DNA of 32,998 bases. It comes from Rhodococcus_G sp042754225 (GTDB taxonomy: Bacteria; Actinomycetota; Actinomycetes; Mycobacteriales; Mycobacteriaceae). Of the stretch, positions 17,558 to 24,845 are shown piece after piece. Where the stretch lies: NCBI RefSeq assembly GCF_042754225.1, contig NZ_JBHZAH010000051.1, positions 1-32,998 on the forward strand, in the 5' to 3' direction. Below the pieces are notes generated by a model. That model ran no database searches. It was not told the DNA's origin and saw only the letters and a program-made list of their open reading frames with translations. Position 1 is the stretch's first letter; each line of letters starts with the position of its first letter. The position numbers and the translations under genes were made by a program.

Positions 17558-17587
17558 TCGACTTCACTTCTTACTCCGGAGTAAGAT
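17558..17587 (+). promoter_or_regulatory. promoter with 18-bp perfect palindrome (operator)
   Basis: TCTTACTCCGGAGTAAGA (17569-17586) is a perfect 18-bp palindrome. It overlaps the -10 candidate TAAGAT (17582-17587), with TCGACT (17558-17563) as a -35 candidate 18 bp away. A dimeric repressor, probably TetR-like, bound here would block transcription of the two acyl-CoA dehydrogenase genes and might also affect the divergent amidohydrolase/SDR pair. The regulator is not in the window. Confidence 0.65.
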
Positions 17588-17627
17588 AACGATCGTCCAC
17601 CGACCGAACACCGAGAAACTGGTGATC

Positions 17628-19031
17628 ATGAGCAAGCAAGACGTTGTGAAATCGAACGGCGCCGCGCGCGAGCCCCGCGACACGTCCGCGGTCGGCCTCA
17701 ACCCGGTCAAGCGGGACGCGATGGGGGCCGCCATGCGCGTGCTGACCAGGATCACGGGGTCGGACCTGGCTGAGAAGTACAACCTGCGCGAGCCCATCAA
17801 TCGCGTCACCTACGAGGGCACGAAGACCGGGTTCAAGACCCTCGGCGCGGCCACCCGCACCTTCGCCAAGGTGTCCGGCGGCGGTCAGCCGAAGCGACTG
17901 CCGGACGCGGCCGCGAAGACCGCCGACTACTTCGACCTCACGCCCACCGACGAGCAGCAGATGATCGTCGAGACGGTGCGCGAGTTCGCCGCCGAGATCC
18001 TCCGCCCGGCCGCCTACGACGCCGACGCGGCCACCGCGGCGCCCGCCGACCTCACCAAGCGCGCCGGCGAACTGGGCATCACCCTGATCAACGTCCCCGA
18101 GGAGCTCGACGGGGCCGCCTCCGAGCGCGGCGCGGTGACGAACTCCCTGGTCGCCGAGGCGCTCGCGCACGGCGACATGGGGCTGGCCCTGCCGATCCTG
18201 GCGCCGAGCGGTGTCGCGGTCGCGCTGACCCAGTGGGGCACCGACGCCCAGCAGAAGACCTACCTGCCCGCGTTCACCGGCGAGCAGGTCCCCGGCGCCG
18301 CGGTGGTGGTCAACGAGCCGCGCGCGCTCTTCGATCCGTTCGCCCTGCAGACCAAGGCCGTTCGCTCCCCCAGCGGGTACAAGCTCAACGGCGTCAAGTC
18401 GCTGGTGCCCGCCGCGGCGAGCTCCGAACTGTTCCTCGTCGCCGCCGAGCTCGACGGCAGGCCGGCCTTCTTCATCGTCGAATCCGACGCGAAGGGCCTT
18501 GTCGTGGAGGCGGACCCGAGCATGGGTCTGCGCGCCGCCGGCCTGGGTCGACTGATCCTCACCGACGTCGCGGTTCCCGAGTCGGCCATCCTCGGCGACG
18601 GCGACGCCGACCAGCGCGCCGCCGACTACGCCAACGCCGTCCGCCTCGCCCGGCTCGGCTGGGCCTCGCTGGCCGTCGGCACCGGCCAGGCCGTGCTGGA
18701 CTACGTGATCCCCTACGTCAACGAGCGTGAGGCGTTCGGCGAGCCGATCAGCCACCGGCAGGCGGTGGCCTTCATGGTCGCCAACATCGCGATCGAGCTC
18801 GACGGGTTGCGCCTGGTGACCCTGCGCGGCGCGTCCCGCGCGGAGCAGGGCCTGTCCTTCGCACGCGAGTCCGCTCTGGCCCGAAAGCTGGCCTCCGAGA
18901 AGGGCATGCAGATCGGCCTCGACGGCGTCCAGTTGCTCGGCGGGCACGGCTTCACCAAGGAGCACCCGGTCGAGCGGTGGTACCGCGACCTTCGCGCCAT
19001 CGGCGTTGCCGAGGGCATCGTCCTCATCTGA
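17628..19031 (+). CDS. acyl-CoA dehydrogenase family protein with N-terminal extension
   Basis: A 467-aa protein. Residues 1 to about 105 are an extra N-terminal segment not found in standard acyl-CoA dehydrogenases; the ACAD fold follows (TPTDEQQMIVETVREFAAEIL onward). The usual flavin/substrate motif of the middle domain (T-E-P-x-x-G-S-D) is replaced by NEPRALFDPF. The region of the catalytic glutamate reads A-E462-G and the protein ends five residues later, so the normal C-terminal helix is missing. It lies 29 bp upstream of a canonical ACAD, which suggests a heteromeric enzyme like the alpha2beta2 FadE pairs of mycobacteria, with this as the divergent subunit. ATG 17628 is chosen; GTG 17622 is also possible. 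Confidence 0.88.
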   Translation: MSKQDVVKSNGAAREPRDTSAVGLNPVKRDAMGAAMRVLTRITGSDLAEKYNLREPINRVTYEGTKTGFKTLGAATRTFAKVSGGGQPKRLPDAAAKTADYFDLTPTDEQQMIVETVREFAAEILRPAAYDADAATAAPADLTKRAGELGITLINVPEELDGAASERGAVTNSLVAEALAHGDMGLALPILAPSGVAVALTQWGTDAQQKTYLPAFTGEQVPGAAVVVNEPRALFDPFALQTKAVRSPSGYKLNGVKSLVPAAASSELFLVAAELDGRPAFFIVESDAKGLVVEADPSMGLRAAGLGRLILTDVAVPESAILGDGDADQRAADYANAVRLARLGWASLAVGTGQAVLDYVIPYVNEREAFGEPISHRQAVAFMVANIAIELDGLRLVTLRGASRAEQGLSFARESALARKLASEKGMQIGLDGVQLLGGHGFTKEHPVERWYRDLRAIGVAEGIVLI

Positions 19032-19060
19032 CGCCGCTGCTGCCCCACTAGGAGACTTTC

Positions 19061-20266
19061 ATGATCAATCTCGAACTTCCCAAGAAGCTCAAGGCCTCGG
19101 CCAACCAGGCGCACCAGGTCGCGGCGCAGATCCTGCGGCCGGCCTCGCGCAAGTACGACCTCGCCGAGCACGAGTACCCGGTCGAGCTCGACACCATGGC
19201 CGCCATGGTCGAGGGCCTCAACGACTCCGGCACCGGAGCCTCCGGCGCCGCTCTCGGCCGCGGCGACGCACCGTCCGTCATCGGCAACGCCAACGGCGGC
19301 AACATGGCCTCGCTGATGAACGTCATCGAAACCTGCTGGGGCGACGTGGGCCTGACCCTGTCGATCCCCTACCAGGGCCTGGGCAACTCGGCGATCGCCG
19401 CGGTCGCCACCGACGAGCAGCTCGAGCGCTTCGGCAAGGTGTGGGCGTCGATGGCCATCACCGAGCCGAGCTTCGGCTCCGACTCGGCCGCGGTCACCAC
19501 CACGGCGGTGCTCGACGGCGACGAGTACGTGCTCAACGGCGAGAAGATCTTCGTCACCGCCGGCGAGCGCTCCACCCACGTCGTCGTGTGGGCCACCGTG
19601 GACAAGACCAAGGGCCGGGCAGCGATCAAGTCCTTCGTCGTTCCCCGGGACGCGCCGGGCCTGTCCGTCGCGCGGCTCGAGCACAAGCTCGGCATCAAGG
19701 CCTCCGACACCGCGGTGCTGCTGCTGCAGGACTGCCGGATCCCCAAGGACAACATCCTCGGCGACCCGGAGGTCAACGTCGAGAAGGGTTTCGGCGGGGT
19801 CATGCAGACCTTCGACAACACCCGCCCGATCGTCGCGGGCATGGCGGTCGGCCTGGGCCGCGCCGCGCTCGAGGAACTGCGCGAGGTCCTCAGCGAGGCC
19901 GGTGTCGAGGTCTCCTACGACACCCCGGCCTACAACCAGCACGCCGCGGCCGCAGAGTTCCTGCAGCTCGAGGCCGACTGGGAGGCCGCGTACCTGCTCG
20001 CGCTGCGCGCGACCTGGATGGCGGACAACAAGCAGCCGAACTCGCTCGAGGCGTCGATGTCCAAGGCGAAGGCCGGCCGCACCGGCACCGCCGTCTCGCT
20101 CAAGGCCGTCGAGCTGGCCGGCAGCTACGGCTACTCGCAGCGCCCGCTGCTCGAGAAGTGGGCCCGTGACTCGAAGATTCTCGACATCTTCGAGGGCACC
20201 CAGCAGATCCAGCAGCTGATCATCGCGCGCCGCCTGCTCGGCAAGTCGTCGGCAGAGCTCAAATAG
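19061..20266 (+). CDS. acyl-CoA dehydrogenase, canonical subunit
   Basis: A 401-aa FAD enzyme that introduces an alpha-beta double bond into an acyl-CoA. It has the middle-domain motif MAITEPSFGSDSAAVTTTA and catalytic Glu378 in IFEGTQQIQQLI. Length is normal. ATG 19061 has AGGAGA upstream, and the gene is almost certainly co-transcribed with the preceding ACAD. The substrate class (fatty acid or steroid side chain) cannot be decided. The last 94 bases and the terminator are duplicated, with decay, at 27448-27609, so this 3' end marks the left edge of the accessory region. The gene itself is intact. Confidence 0.94.
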   Translation: MINLELPKKLKASANQAHQVAAQILRPASRKYDLAEHEYPVELDTMAAMVEGLNDSGTGASGAALGRGDAPSVIGNANGGNMASLMNVIETCWGDVGLTLSIPYQGLGNSAIAAVATDEQLERFGKVWASMAITEPSFGSDSAAVTTTAVLDGDEYVLNGEKIFVTAGERSTHVVVWATVDKTKGRAAIKSFVVPRDAPGLSVARLEHKLGIKASDTAVLLLQDCRIPKDNILGDPEVNVEKGFGGVMQTFDNTRPIVAGMAVGLGRAALEELREVLSEAGVEVSYDTPAYNQHAAAAEFLQLEADWEAAYLLALRATWMADNKQPNSLEASMSKAKAGRTGTAVSLKAVELAGSYGYSQRPLLEKWARDSKILDIFEGTQQIQQLIIARRLLGKSSAELK

Positions 20267-20335
20267 ACTGCGCTGGAACGAGTTCCGCACTAGAGTCCGC
20301 CCCCGCCGCCACGCGCGCCGCGGGGGCGGATTCGT
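20173..20335 (+). repeat. direct repeat copy 1 (ACAD 3' end plus terminator)
   Basis: This 163-bp segment recurs at 27448-27609 in the same orientation with about nine substitutions and one 2-bp deletion (roughly 94% identity by eye). The stretch from about 20258 to 20289 is identical in both and would be the natural crossover core if this is an attachment site. It covers the last 31 codons of the ACAD, its stop and its terminator. Confidence 0.85.
20296..20330 (+). terminator. hairpin terminator after the acyl-CoA dehydrogenases
   Basis: A perfect 11-bp stem, TCCGCCCCCGC (20296-20306) with GCGGGGGCGGA (20320-20330), 13-nt loop, followed by TTCGT. It lies 30 bp after the stop. The T tract is weak, as is common in high-GC actinobacteria. 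The copy near 27570-27604 has lost perfect pairing. Confidence 0.75.
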
Positions 20336-20366
20336 ACTCAGAGGCCTCGACTTCGCGATCGGTCCC

Positions 20367-20384
20367 GCACTGGTCCCGCATCAG
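20367..20384 (+). repeat. 18-bp repeat, left copy
   Basis: GCACTGGTCCCGCATCAG is found exactly at 27336-27353 in the same orientation. Here it lies inside the integrase remnant, encoding LMRDQC on the other strand, 32 bp inside the large repeat. Confidence 0.75.
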
Positions 20385-20878
20385 CGCCGAGTCGACCGCC
20401 TTGCGGGTCCGCTCGTCCTCCCCCGGCCACAGGTGCGCACAGACCTGTAACCTGGTCTCGGCAGACTCGTGCCCGAGGCGCTCCTGCACGGTCTTCACCG
20501 ACGCCCCGGAGTGGATCAGCGCGCTCGCGTAGAAGTGCCGGAGGCTGTGCCACGTGACCTCCGATTCGATTCCGCAGCGGTCGCGCACCGCCTTGAAGGA
20601 CTTCCCCACCGTCGACGACGACCACATTCGCCCCTGCACCGTCCGTACTTCTCCGTCAGTGCATCCAGCGCGGACACCAGGACGCTCGCCACCCGCGGCG
20701 ACGTGTACCTGCTCGGCCCCAAATAGCCGGCGCCCCAACCTCGAGGCCTCATCGAGGGCCGATAGCCAGTGGACGGGTACCTGCAAGGAGTAGGTCGCCA
20801 TGCCCGTATTCGCCGGCATCGGATCGGATGACTGTAGTCTGCAAGATCGCCGAGGCTGGCTTGCCAAACTCAGGAGTT

Positions 20879-20967
20879 GAGCCTGCATGGCGGTACGCGA
20901 GTAAACCATCCGGCAGCCGAACCCAACCGGGCTGGCCCTCGTCGGGTTTGGGGTTGAGCTCGGTTAA
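20879..20967 (-). pseudogene. third ORF of cassette A, start codon lost
   Basis: The frame LTELNPKPDEGQPGW, then VRLPDGLLAYRHAG, is homologous to the ORF at 22928-23068. In that copy an ATG overlaps the HTH stop as ATGA; here the corresponding four bases are TTAA, so no start codon remains, although the body is open. The frame then runs on without similarity to about 20749. Confidence 0.6.
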
Positions 20968-21194
20968 TTCAGATCCGTTCTCGCGCCCCGCCCCGGCCGG
21001 CGCGCATTCCACTCGTCGATTGTGGATGGCAGCCACCCGCGGGTAGTCCCACGGGGAAGGCTGCCATCCTCGTTGACCGGCCCGACAACGACATCCGGCA
21101 CCGGCAGCTTGTACCGGCTGAGTGCCCCAGCCTGAACGCCGATGCGTTCGGCCACTTCGGCGCGCGACAAGTACACGGCCGGCCGATCAGGCAT
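20964..21194 (-). CDS. excisionase/AlpA-like HTH protein, cassette A
   Basis: A 76-aa small DNA-binding protein. YLSRAEVAERIGVQAGALSRYKLP forms a MerR/excisionase-type helix-turn-helix, followed by a short wing and TRGWLPSTIDEWNARRPGRG. It could be a recombination directionality factor or a small repressor. A paralogue is at 23065-23253 with the same C-terminus (RPGRGARTDL). ATG 21194 overlaps the stop of the upstream membrane gene by 8 bp (ATGCCTGA), exactly as in the other copy, which fixes the start. It has a 13-residue insert (PVNEDGSLPRG) relative to copy B. Confidence 0.78.
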   Translation of the reverse strand: MPDRPAVYLSRAEVAERIGVQAGALSRYKLPVPDVVVGPVNEDGSLPRGTTRGWLPSTIDEWNARRPGRGARTDLN

Positions 21195-21345
21195 GGCGAC
21201 TCGCCCGAATCCGGTCTTGCGCGATGAAGGCAATCACGCCGCCCCAGGCGACCCAGAGAGGCCAGGGTGCGTGGAGCACCCACAGCACCGCGCCAGTCGA
21301 CACGGTGCCCAGGATGTCGTAGTTGCGCTTCAGTAGTTCGAGCAT
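21187..21345 (-). CDS. small membrane protein, cassette A
   Basis: A 52-aa protein reading M-L-E-L-L-K-R-N-Y-D, then a hydrophobic stretch (about 11-43, ILGTVSTGAVLWVLHAPWPL and VAWGGVIAFI) that can form one long or two short membrane helices, and a basic tail RIRASRHA. GGGAG lies upstream of ATG 21345. It is followed by the HTH gene with an 8-bp overlap. Its counterpart at 23246-23395 has a different sequence but the same size, topology and ending (RHA). The function is unknown. Confidence 0.68.
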   Translation of the reverse strand: MLELLKRNYDILGTVSTGAVLWVLHAPWPLWVAWGGVIAFIAQDRIRASRHA

Positions 21346-21484
21346 GGTTTCTCCCAGTGAGGTGCGCTTGCGAGATTCTGGCCGGAGACCCGGGGTGAGA
21401 GCGCCTGGGCCCGTGGTGCGTCCAGCCCGAGGTTGCTCTGACTAGATGCAACGAACTCCCTCCCTCGCATTGAGATTGGGGATC

Positions 21485-22408
21485 CTATCCTTCGATGAGA
21501 CGCACGACGAGGGTGAGTCGACCGGCTGGCGTCCATGCGCCGACGGCGACGTTCCCCGAACCCAAATGCGTGAGCTTCTCGATCTCACCCTCGTCGCCGA
21601 AATCGATCGGCAGCGCTATGCGTTCGGACGAGTCGAGGTTCTCGTCGGTGACGATCAATGCGTCCTCGGTGGCGTACACGGCGGCTCGGTCGTCGTTGAT
21701 CCAGCATCCGGCGAGCCCGAAACCGTACTCGGCGTCGACGTCACTCGCGTCGAGCCGTGAGATCTCCTTCAGGGCCGGCCATGACAGCATCCGTACTGTC
21801 TGCGGATCGCTGTACGGGGTGACGAGTAGCCTCGCCCCCGACGGACTGAAGCCCGCGATCACGGGGTCTTCTCCTGCGAGGATCTCGGTCAGATGTAGGC
21901 GCGATCCCTCGACGTCGACGCGGAAGGCGAGAACGCCGTCCTGCCCCATGGCGAGCTCGAGAATCGCCGTGTCTTCGGCAGGATGAGGGTGCAGGTAGGC
22001 GCGAGCACCATCGGCGTCGATCGCCTGGTCGTCGAGGACTGTCCCGGTCGCGGAATCGAGCACGAGCAGCCGGTGTCTCTCGCCGTCGGGGACGGCGACG
22101 ACGAGTAGACCGCCCAGGAGCGCAGCCGCGTCGGCGGCTATTCCGGGCGCCGTGACCACTTGCTCTCCGGCGATGACGAGCCCGCCGGCGGAGGCGAGTA
22201 TGAGCAGATCGAGACTGGAAGCCGCAAGGACGCGGACGTCATCCTCCAGAGGGAGCTCTCGCTGCGAGGTCTCGGCGAGTCTGTCGTCGAGAAGACGCAC
22301 TGCGCCGTCTCGCCACAGCGCGAAAGTCAGACGTCCGACCGTCTTGCCAGCAAAAACGAGACCCGACATCGGGTCCAGGACGTCGATCACATCGGCGGAA
22401 ATGAGCAT
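21485..22408 (-). CDS. beta-propeller-like protein of unknown function
   Basis: A 307-aa predicted cytoplasmic protein built of repeated beta-rich units with short Gly/Asp turns (for example SSLDLLILASAGGLVIAGEQ, LLVLDSATGTVLDDQAIDAD, IAGFSPSGARLLVTPY), which resembles a WD40/YVTN-like propeller. There is no signal peptide, membrane segment or catalytic motif. ATG 22408 is chosen because TACAGT lies 6 bp upstream, the spacing for a leaderless transcript; GTG 22438 would add 10 residues. The codon bias is weaker than in the core genes. It may be a binding or scaffold protein, perhaps element cargo; no specific function is proposed. Confidence 0.75.
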   Translation of the reverse strand: MLISADVIDVLDPMSGLVFAGKTVGRLTFALWRDGAVRLLDDRLAETSQRELPLEDDVRVLAASSLDLLILASAGGLVIAGEQVVTAPGIAADAAALLGGLLVVAVPDGERHRLLVLDSATGTVLDDQAIDADGARAYLHPHPAEDTAILELAMGQDGVLAFRVDVEGSRLHLTEILAGEDPVIAGFSPSGARLLVTPYSDPQTVRMLSWPALKEISRLDASDVDAEYGFGLAGCWINDDRAAVYATEDALIVTDENLDSSERIALPIDFGDEGEIEKLTHLGSGNVAVGAWTPAGRLTLVVRLIEG

Positions 22409-22547
22409 TCGATCACTGTATCGAGAACGGGCGGTCACGGGCGTTGCCTATTGCTGCCGGCAACTGTGCGGCCTCGAGCAGAACACGAGTCGACCGAATG
22501 GCCTTGAGGTTCCGCCAGATCCATGGGTCGACGTGTAGAAATGCGAG

Positions 22548-22715
22548 ATGGGAAGGCAAACAGTCGCAGTGCTCTACGTGGTCGCACTTGTAGCCACAGT
22601 GATCGCGGTGGACATCTTGTTTTTCAGGGACCGTTTCTGGGCCCGGCTGGCGGCGAATGTAGGAATCGTCCTGGTATTCACGGCCTTCTACTTCAGATTC
22701 CTGAAGAGCTCGTGA
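22548..22715 (+). CDS. small two-helix membrane protein
   Basis: A 55-aa protein beginning M-G-R-Q-T-V-A-V-L-Y-V-V-A with two hydrophobic helices (about 5-23 and 34-51) joined by a charged loop (FFRDRFWARL) and ending FRFLKSS. From memory, similar small proteins with a YVVAxVAxxxGVDxLFF start occur widely in Mycobacteriales; their function is unknown. TAGAAA lies 6 bp before the ATG, so the transcript may be leaderless. 22716-22927 downstream holds no gene that I can see, only a 12-bp palindrome TACTCGCGAGTA at 22745-22756. Confidence 0.72.
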   Translation: MGRQTVAVLYVVALVATVIAVDILFFRDRFWARLAANVGIVLVFTAFYFRFLKSS

Positions 22716-22927
22716 GTGCCGTGATGCCGAATTTGGAAATCAACTACTCGCGAGTAACCATCAAGCTCAGGAGTGGCCGGCGGTCGCCGCTCGGCGACGT
22801 GGGTGGCATCGTCACCACAAGCGCGCGAGAACGCCCGCCGGTCAGTGGCCAGCGGGGCGTTCTGCGGCCGCCCCAAGTCGGGGGCTGGGACGGCTCGCGA
22901 TAGAAGTCGGATGCAGTGTGGATTGCG

Positions 22928-23068
22928 TTACTGCTGTCCGCCGTTCGGTTGACCCACTTCGGGGACGATCAGCTCATCGCTTCCCGCATAGCGGTACGCG
23001 AGTAGTCCATCGGGAAACCGAACTCAGCCGGACTGGTCCTCATTTACGGGCGAGTCGAACTCCGTCAT
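22928..23068 (-). pseudogene. third ORF of cassette B, in-frame stop
   Basis: It starts with ATG overlapping the HTH stop (ATGA), reads MTEFDSPVNEDQSG, then TGA at codon 15, and continues VRFPDGLLAYRYAGSDELIV to a TAA. Copy A has Trp (TGG) at the same place, so a TGG to TGA change has broken it. Conservation of the downstream protein sequence shows it was once translated. Confidence 0.65.
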
Positions 23069-23253
23069 GCCAGGTCCGTTCTCGCGCCACGGCCGGGCCG
23101 GTTCGCGTTCCAACCGTCAATCGTCGTGGCGCGCCAGCCGCGAGTCTTGCCGATCCAAGCATCCGGCTCCGGGAGCTTGTAGTGGCTGGCGGCTGAGCGG
23201 TCGATCCCAAGCCGCTCGGCGACCTCCGTAATCGACAAGAATCGTTCAGGCAT
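23065..23253 (-). CDS. excisionase/AlpA-like HTH protein, cassette B
   Basis: A 62-aa paralogue of the protein at 20964-21194: FLSITEVAERLGIDRSAASHYKLP forms the helix-turn-helix and TRGWRATTIDGWNANRPGRG the rest. It lacks the 13-residue insert. ATG 23253 overlaps the membrane-gene stop through ATGCCTGA. It could be a directionality factor or small repressor. The two copies differ at many positions, so the duplication is old or the copies arrived separately. Confidence 0.8.
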   Translation of the reverse strand: MPERFLSITEVAERLGIDRSAASHYKLPEPDAWIGKTRGWRATTIDGWNANRPGRGARTDLA

Positions 23254-23395
23254 GCCGCGCCCAGGCAGCAACGGCAGCAGTTGCTACTGCGGCAGCGCCT
23301 ACGAGTGCCCAGTACGGCAATGGCTGCCGGGTGACGGCTAGGGCGGCAGCGGCAATGGCGAACACGGTCACGCTGGCCTTGTCCTGCTTCGTCAT
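23246..23395 (-). CDS. small membrane protein, cassette B
   Basis: A 49-aa protein: M-T-K-Q-D-K-A-S-V-T-V-F, then two Ala-rich helices (about 8-22 and 28-45) around a TRQPLPYW turn, ending WARHA. AAGGAG precedes ATG 23395. It leads the three-gene cassette with the HTH protein and the broken third ORF. The function is unknown; a holin-like or membrane-anchoring role would be speculation. Confidence 0.7.
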   Translation of the reverse strand: MTKQDKASVTVFAIAAAALAVTRQPLPYWALVGAAAVATAAVAAWARHA

Positions 23396-23540
23396 GGGTG
23401 GCTCCTTCCATGGTTGTGTGATCAAACGCGTGCCTGAAACATCCAGTCGCCAAAAGGCTTTGGAGAACCTTGCGCGATGACCACCAGTTTCGGTGTGGAG
23501 TTCAACTGTCTGACTGACCTGAGGCGTCATCTTCGCGTTG

Positions 23541-24128
23541 TCACGCAAAGTCCCAACGGAGCACCCCGTCCTCGACGAGGGCGACCCACCCAACGCAGTC
23601 CGTTCCGTGCTCGAGTGCCGAAGCGGTGCAGTCGAGCATGGCCTCGATTGAGGCCCACCGGAAGGTTGCACCCCCCTCGTTGAAGAACTCGATGACGCAC
23701 CCACTGCGGTCTCCACCGCGGGTGTCGACCGCAAGGTAGTCACCGGCGCCGGTGTCGCCGATCGGGATGAAGGCAGGCAGGTAGATCTCGGTCTCGCTTC
23801 CCGCCGGTTCTGCCATCAGGGCCTCGGTACCACCGAGATCTTCTGCTTCGTCCTCCCATGAGCGGGTCAGTCGGTGGCGGGTCTCGACGGCATCGGCAAC
23901 GGAAAGCGGCTCGTTGCTGGGAAGAACCAGCGGGATCGGGTATTCGCGGTAGCCGCCGTCATGCAACGCGAACCACTGGAACAACTGCTCAGGCCAGGTC
24001 TCGGCCGTCGCCGCTTCGGCCGAGCGCACGGCCCCTAAGTCGGCCGGCGGAAGCAACCTAGTTGGCGTCTTCGGGGCGTGCTGTTCGCACCATCTGATGA
24101 TCCGCGCCCAGTTCGCTTCGACACTCAT
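23541..24128 (-). CDS. SUKH (SMI1/KNR4) family protein
   Basis: A 195-aa protein. The central and C-terminal segments (LPAFIPIGDTGAGDYLAVDT, then CVIEFFNEGGATFRWASI) carry the conserved core of SMI1/KNR4 proteins, with an upstream WPEQLFQWFALHDGG helix. Bacterial SUKH proteins are commonly immunity proteins against nuclease or deaminase toxins of polymorphic toxin systems. No toxin gene is seen beside it, so it would be an orphan or defend against toxins from other cells. ATG 24128 is chosen because residues from further upstream do not resemble the family. The divergent gene at 24259 lies 130 bp away. Confidence 0.78.
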   Translation of the reverse strand: MSVEANWARIIRWCEQHAPKTPTRLLPPADLGAVRSAEAATAETWPEQLFQWFALHDGGYREYPIPLVLPSNEPLSVADAVETRHRLTRSWEDEAEDLGGTEALMAEPAGSETEIYLPAFIPIGDTGAGDYLAVDTRGGDRSGCVIEFFNEGGATFRWASIEAMLDCTASALEHGTDCVGWVALVEDGVLRWDFA

Positions 24129-24258
24129 GGCCCCGAAGCTACTGGTGGCCGTGCCGATTCTCGGCGAAACGCTCATGCTGCCAGCCCCCAACAGCGTTCC
24201 TACCGATCTGCATGTCTGTACACCTCCACATCGGCGGCGAATCCAGGAGAATGTGGCG

Positions 24259-24468
24259 ATGGCATTCACTGTGACCTTCCGAGCCGAGACGGCAGCAGGC
24301 GGGACGATTGAAGACCGCTATGGCGATGACGACGACTTCACCATCCACGACAGTGGTGCACTAATCGTTACCCGTCCGAACGAGGAGCTGATCTATGCAC
24401 CAGGGGCATGGATTCGACTCCACAAATCGAGCGATCAATCTGAGGCGTCTGCCGGTAACTACATCTGA
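24259..24468 (+). CDS. small hypothetical protein
   Basis: A 69-aa protein reading MAFTVTFRAETAAGG, TIEDRYGDDDDFTIHDSG, ALIVTRPNEELIYAPGAWIR and a polar tail. It is beta-rich and acidic, with no membrane segment. AGGAGA lies 8 bp before ATG 24259. I do not recognise a named domain. It is divergent from the SUKH gene. The 175 bp after it (24469-24644) hold no gene that I can support. Confidence 0.62.
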   Translation: MAFTVTFRAETAAGGTIEDRYGDDDDFTIHDSGALIVTRPNEELIYAPGAWIRLHKSSDQSEASAGNYI

Positions 24469-24644
24469 GACGCGAGGAGCCCTTGGTAGATGCAGTGACA
24501 GCGCCGAGATGACCAGTGACGGTTCGCGCGGGCGAAACTTGTCGTGCATCTGGCCGACAATGGGAGGGGTTCACAGTCCCCGGTTCTGCTCGACGCCTGG
24601 GCGCCCCGGCCGGCCCGCAGGTGTTCGACTAGCCAGACGCCGGG

Positions 24645-24845
24645 ATGTGTAACAACGACGACAAGGTCCACAATTTCGTCCGCGCGTCGAGCATCTACCC
24701 CAACCCGACGACTCACGAGCGGCTCTGCGACAAGGCGATGGAGTTCGTTCGCGCCCACGACCCCATGCCGGTAGGCCCTTTCGTCGCGACGATCATTGGG
24801 TGGTTCCCGCTGTACGACGTGCCGGGATCTGGCGAATCCTCCTGA
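24645..24845 (+). CDS. small hypothetical protein
   Basis: A 66-aa protein starting M-C-N-N-D-D-K-V-H-N-F-V-R-A. It has no recognised domain. The case for coding is codon use: most third positions are G or C, as in real genes of this genome, and the frame opens only 15 bp after a stop. No ribosome site or -10 element was found. A longer frame on the opposite strand (24459-24869) looks like its shadow. 24846-24988 shows no gene. Confidence 0.4.
   Translation: MCNNDDKVHNFVRASSIYPNPTTHERLCDKAMEFVRAHDPMPVGPFVATIIGWFPLYDVPGSGESS

Larger units (their letters stand above)
20259..20720 (-). pseudogene. tyrosine integrase remnant
   Basis: Only the C-terminal catalytic part of a phage/ICE-type tyrosine recombinase is recognisable. 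One frame holds TWHSLRHFYASALIHSGASV, KTVQERLGH and AHLWPGEDERTRKAVDSAL, which contain the H-x-x-R and LGH motifs. Upstream residues (SPRVASVLVSALDALTEKYG) lie in another frame, so at least one frameshift is present, and the N-terminal domains are missing. The position expected for the nucleophilic tyrosine (Y in YAHLWP of relatives) is a cysteine, TGT at 20441-20439, a one-base change from TAT. The frame ends inside the ACAD repeat, as expected for an integrase next to its attachment site. It should be inactive. Confidence 0.85.

Noticed and set aside
17571..20290. Long minus-strand frames over both acyl-CoA dehydrogenases
   Set aside because: The translations are Gly/Val/Arg/Asp-rich shadows; the plus-strand genes carry catalytic motifs and ribosome sites.
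22745..22756. Palindrome TACTCGCGAGTA as an operator
   Set aside because: It lies downstream of a stop codon with no start codon nearby; 12-bp palindromes of G/C-rich words are expected by chance.
22928..23068. In-frame TGA in cassette B as a selenocysteine codon
   Set aside because: The paralogue has Trp (TGG) at this position, no SECIS-like structure was seen, and the other copy is also decaying; a nonsense mutation is simpler.
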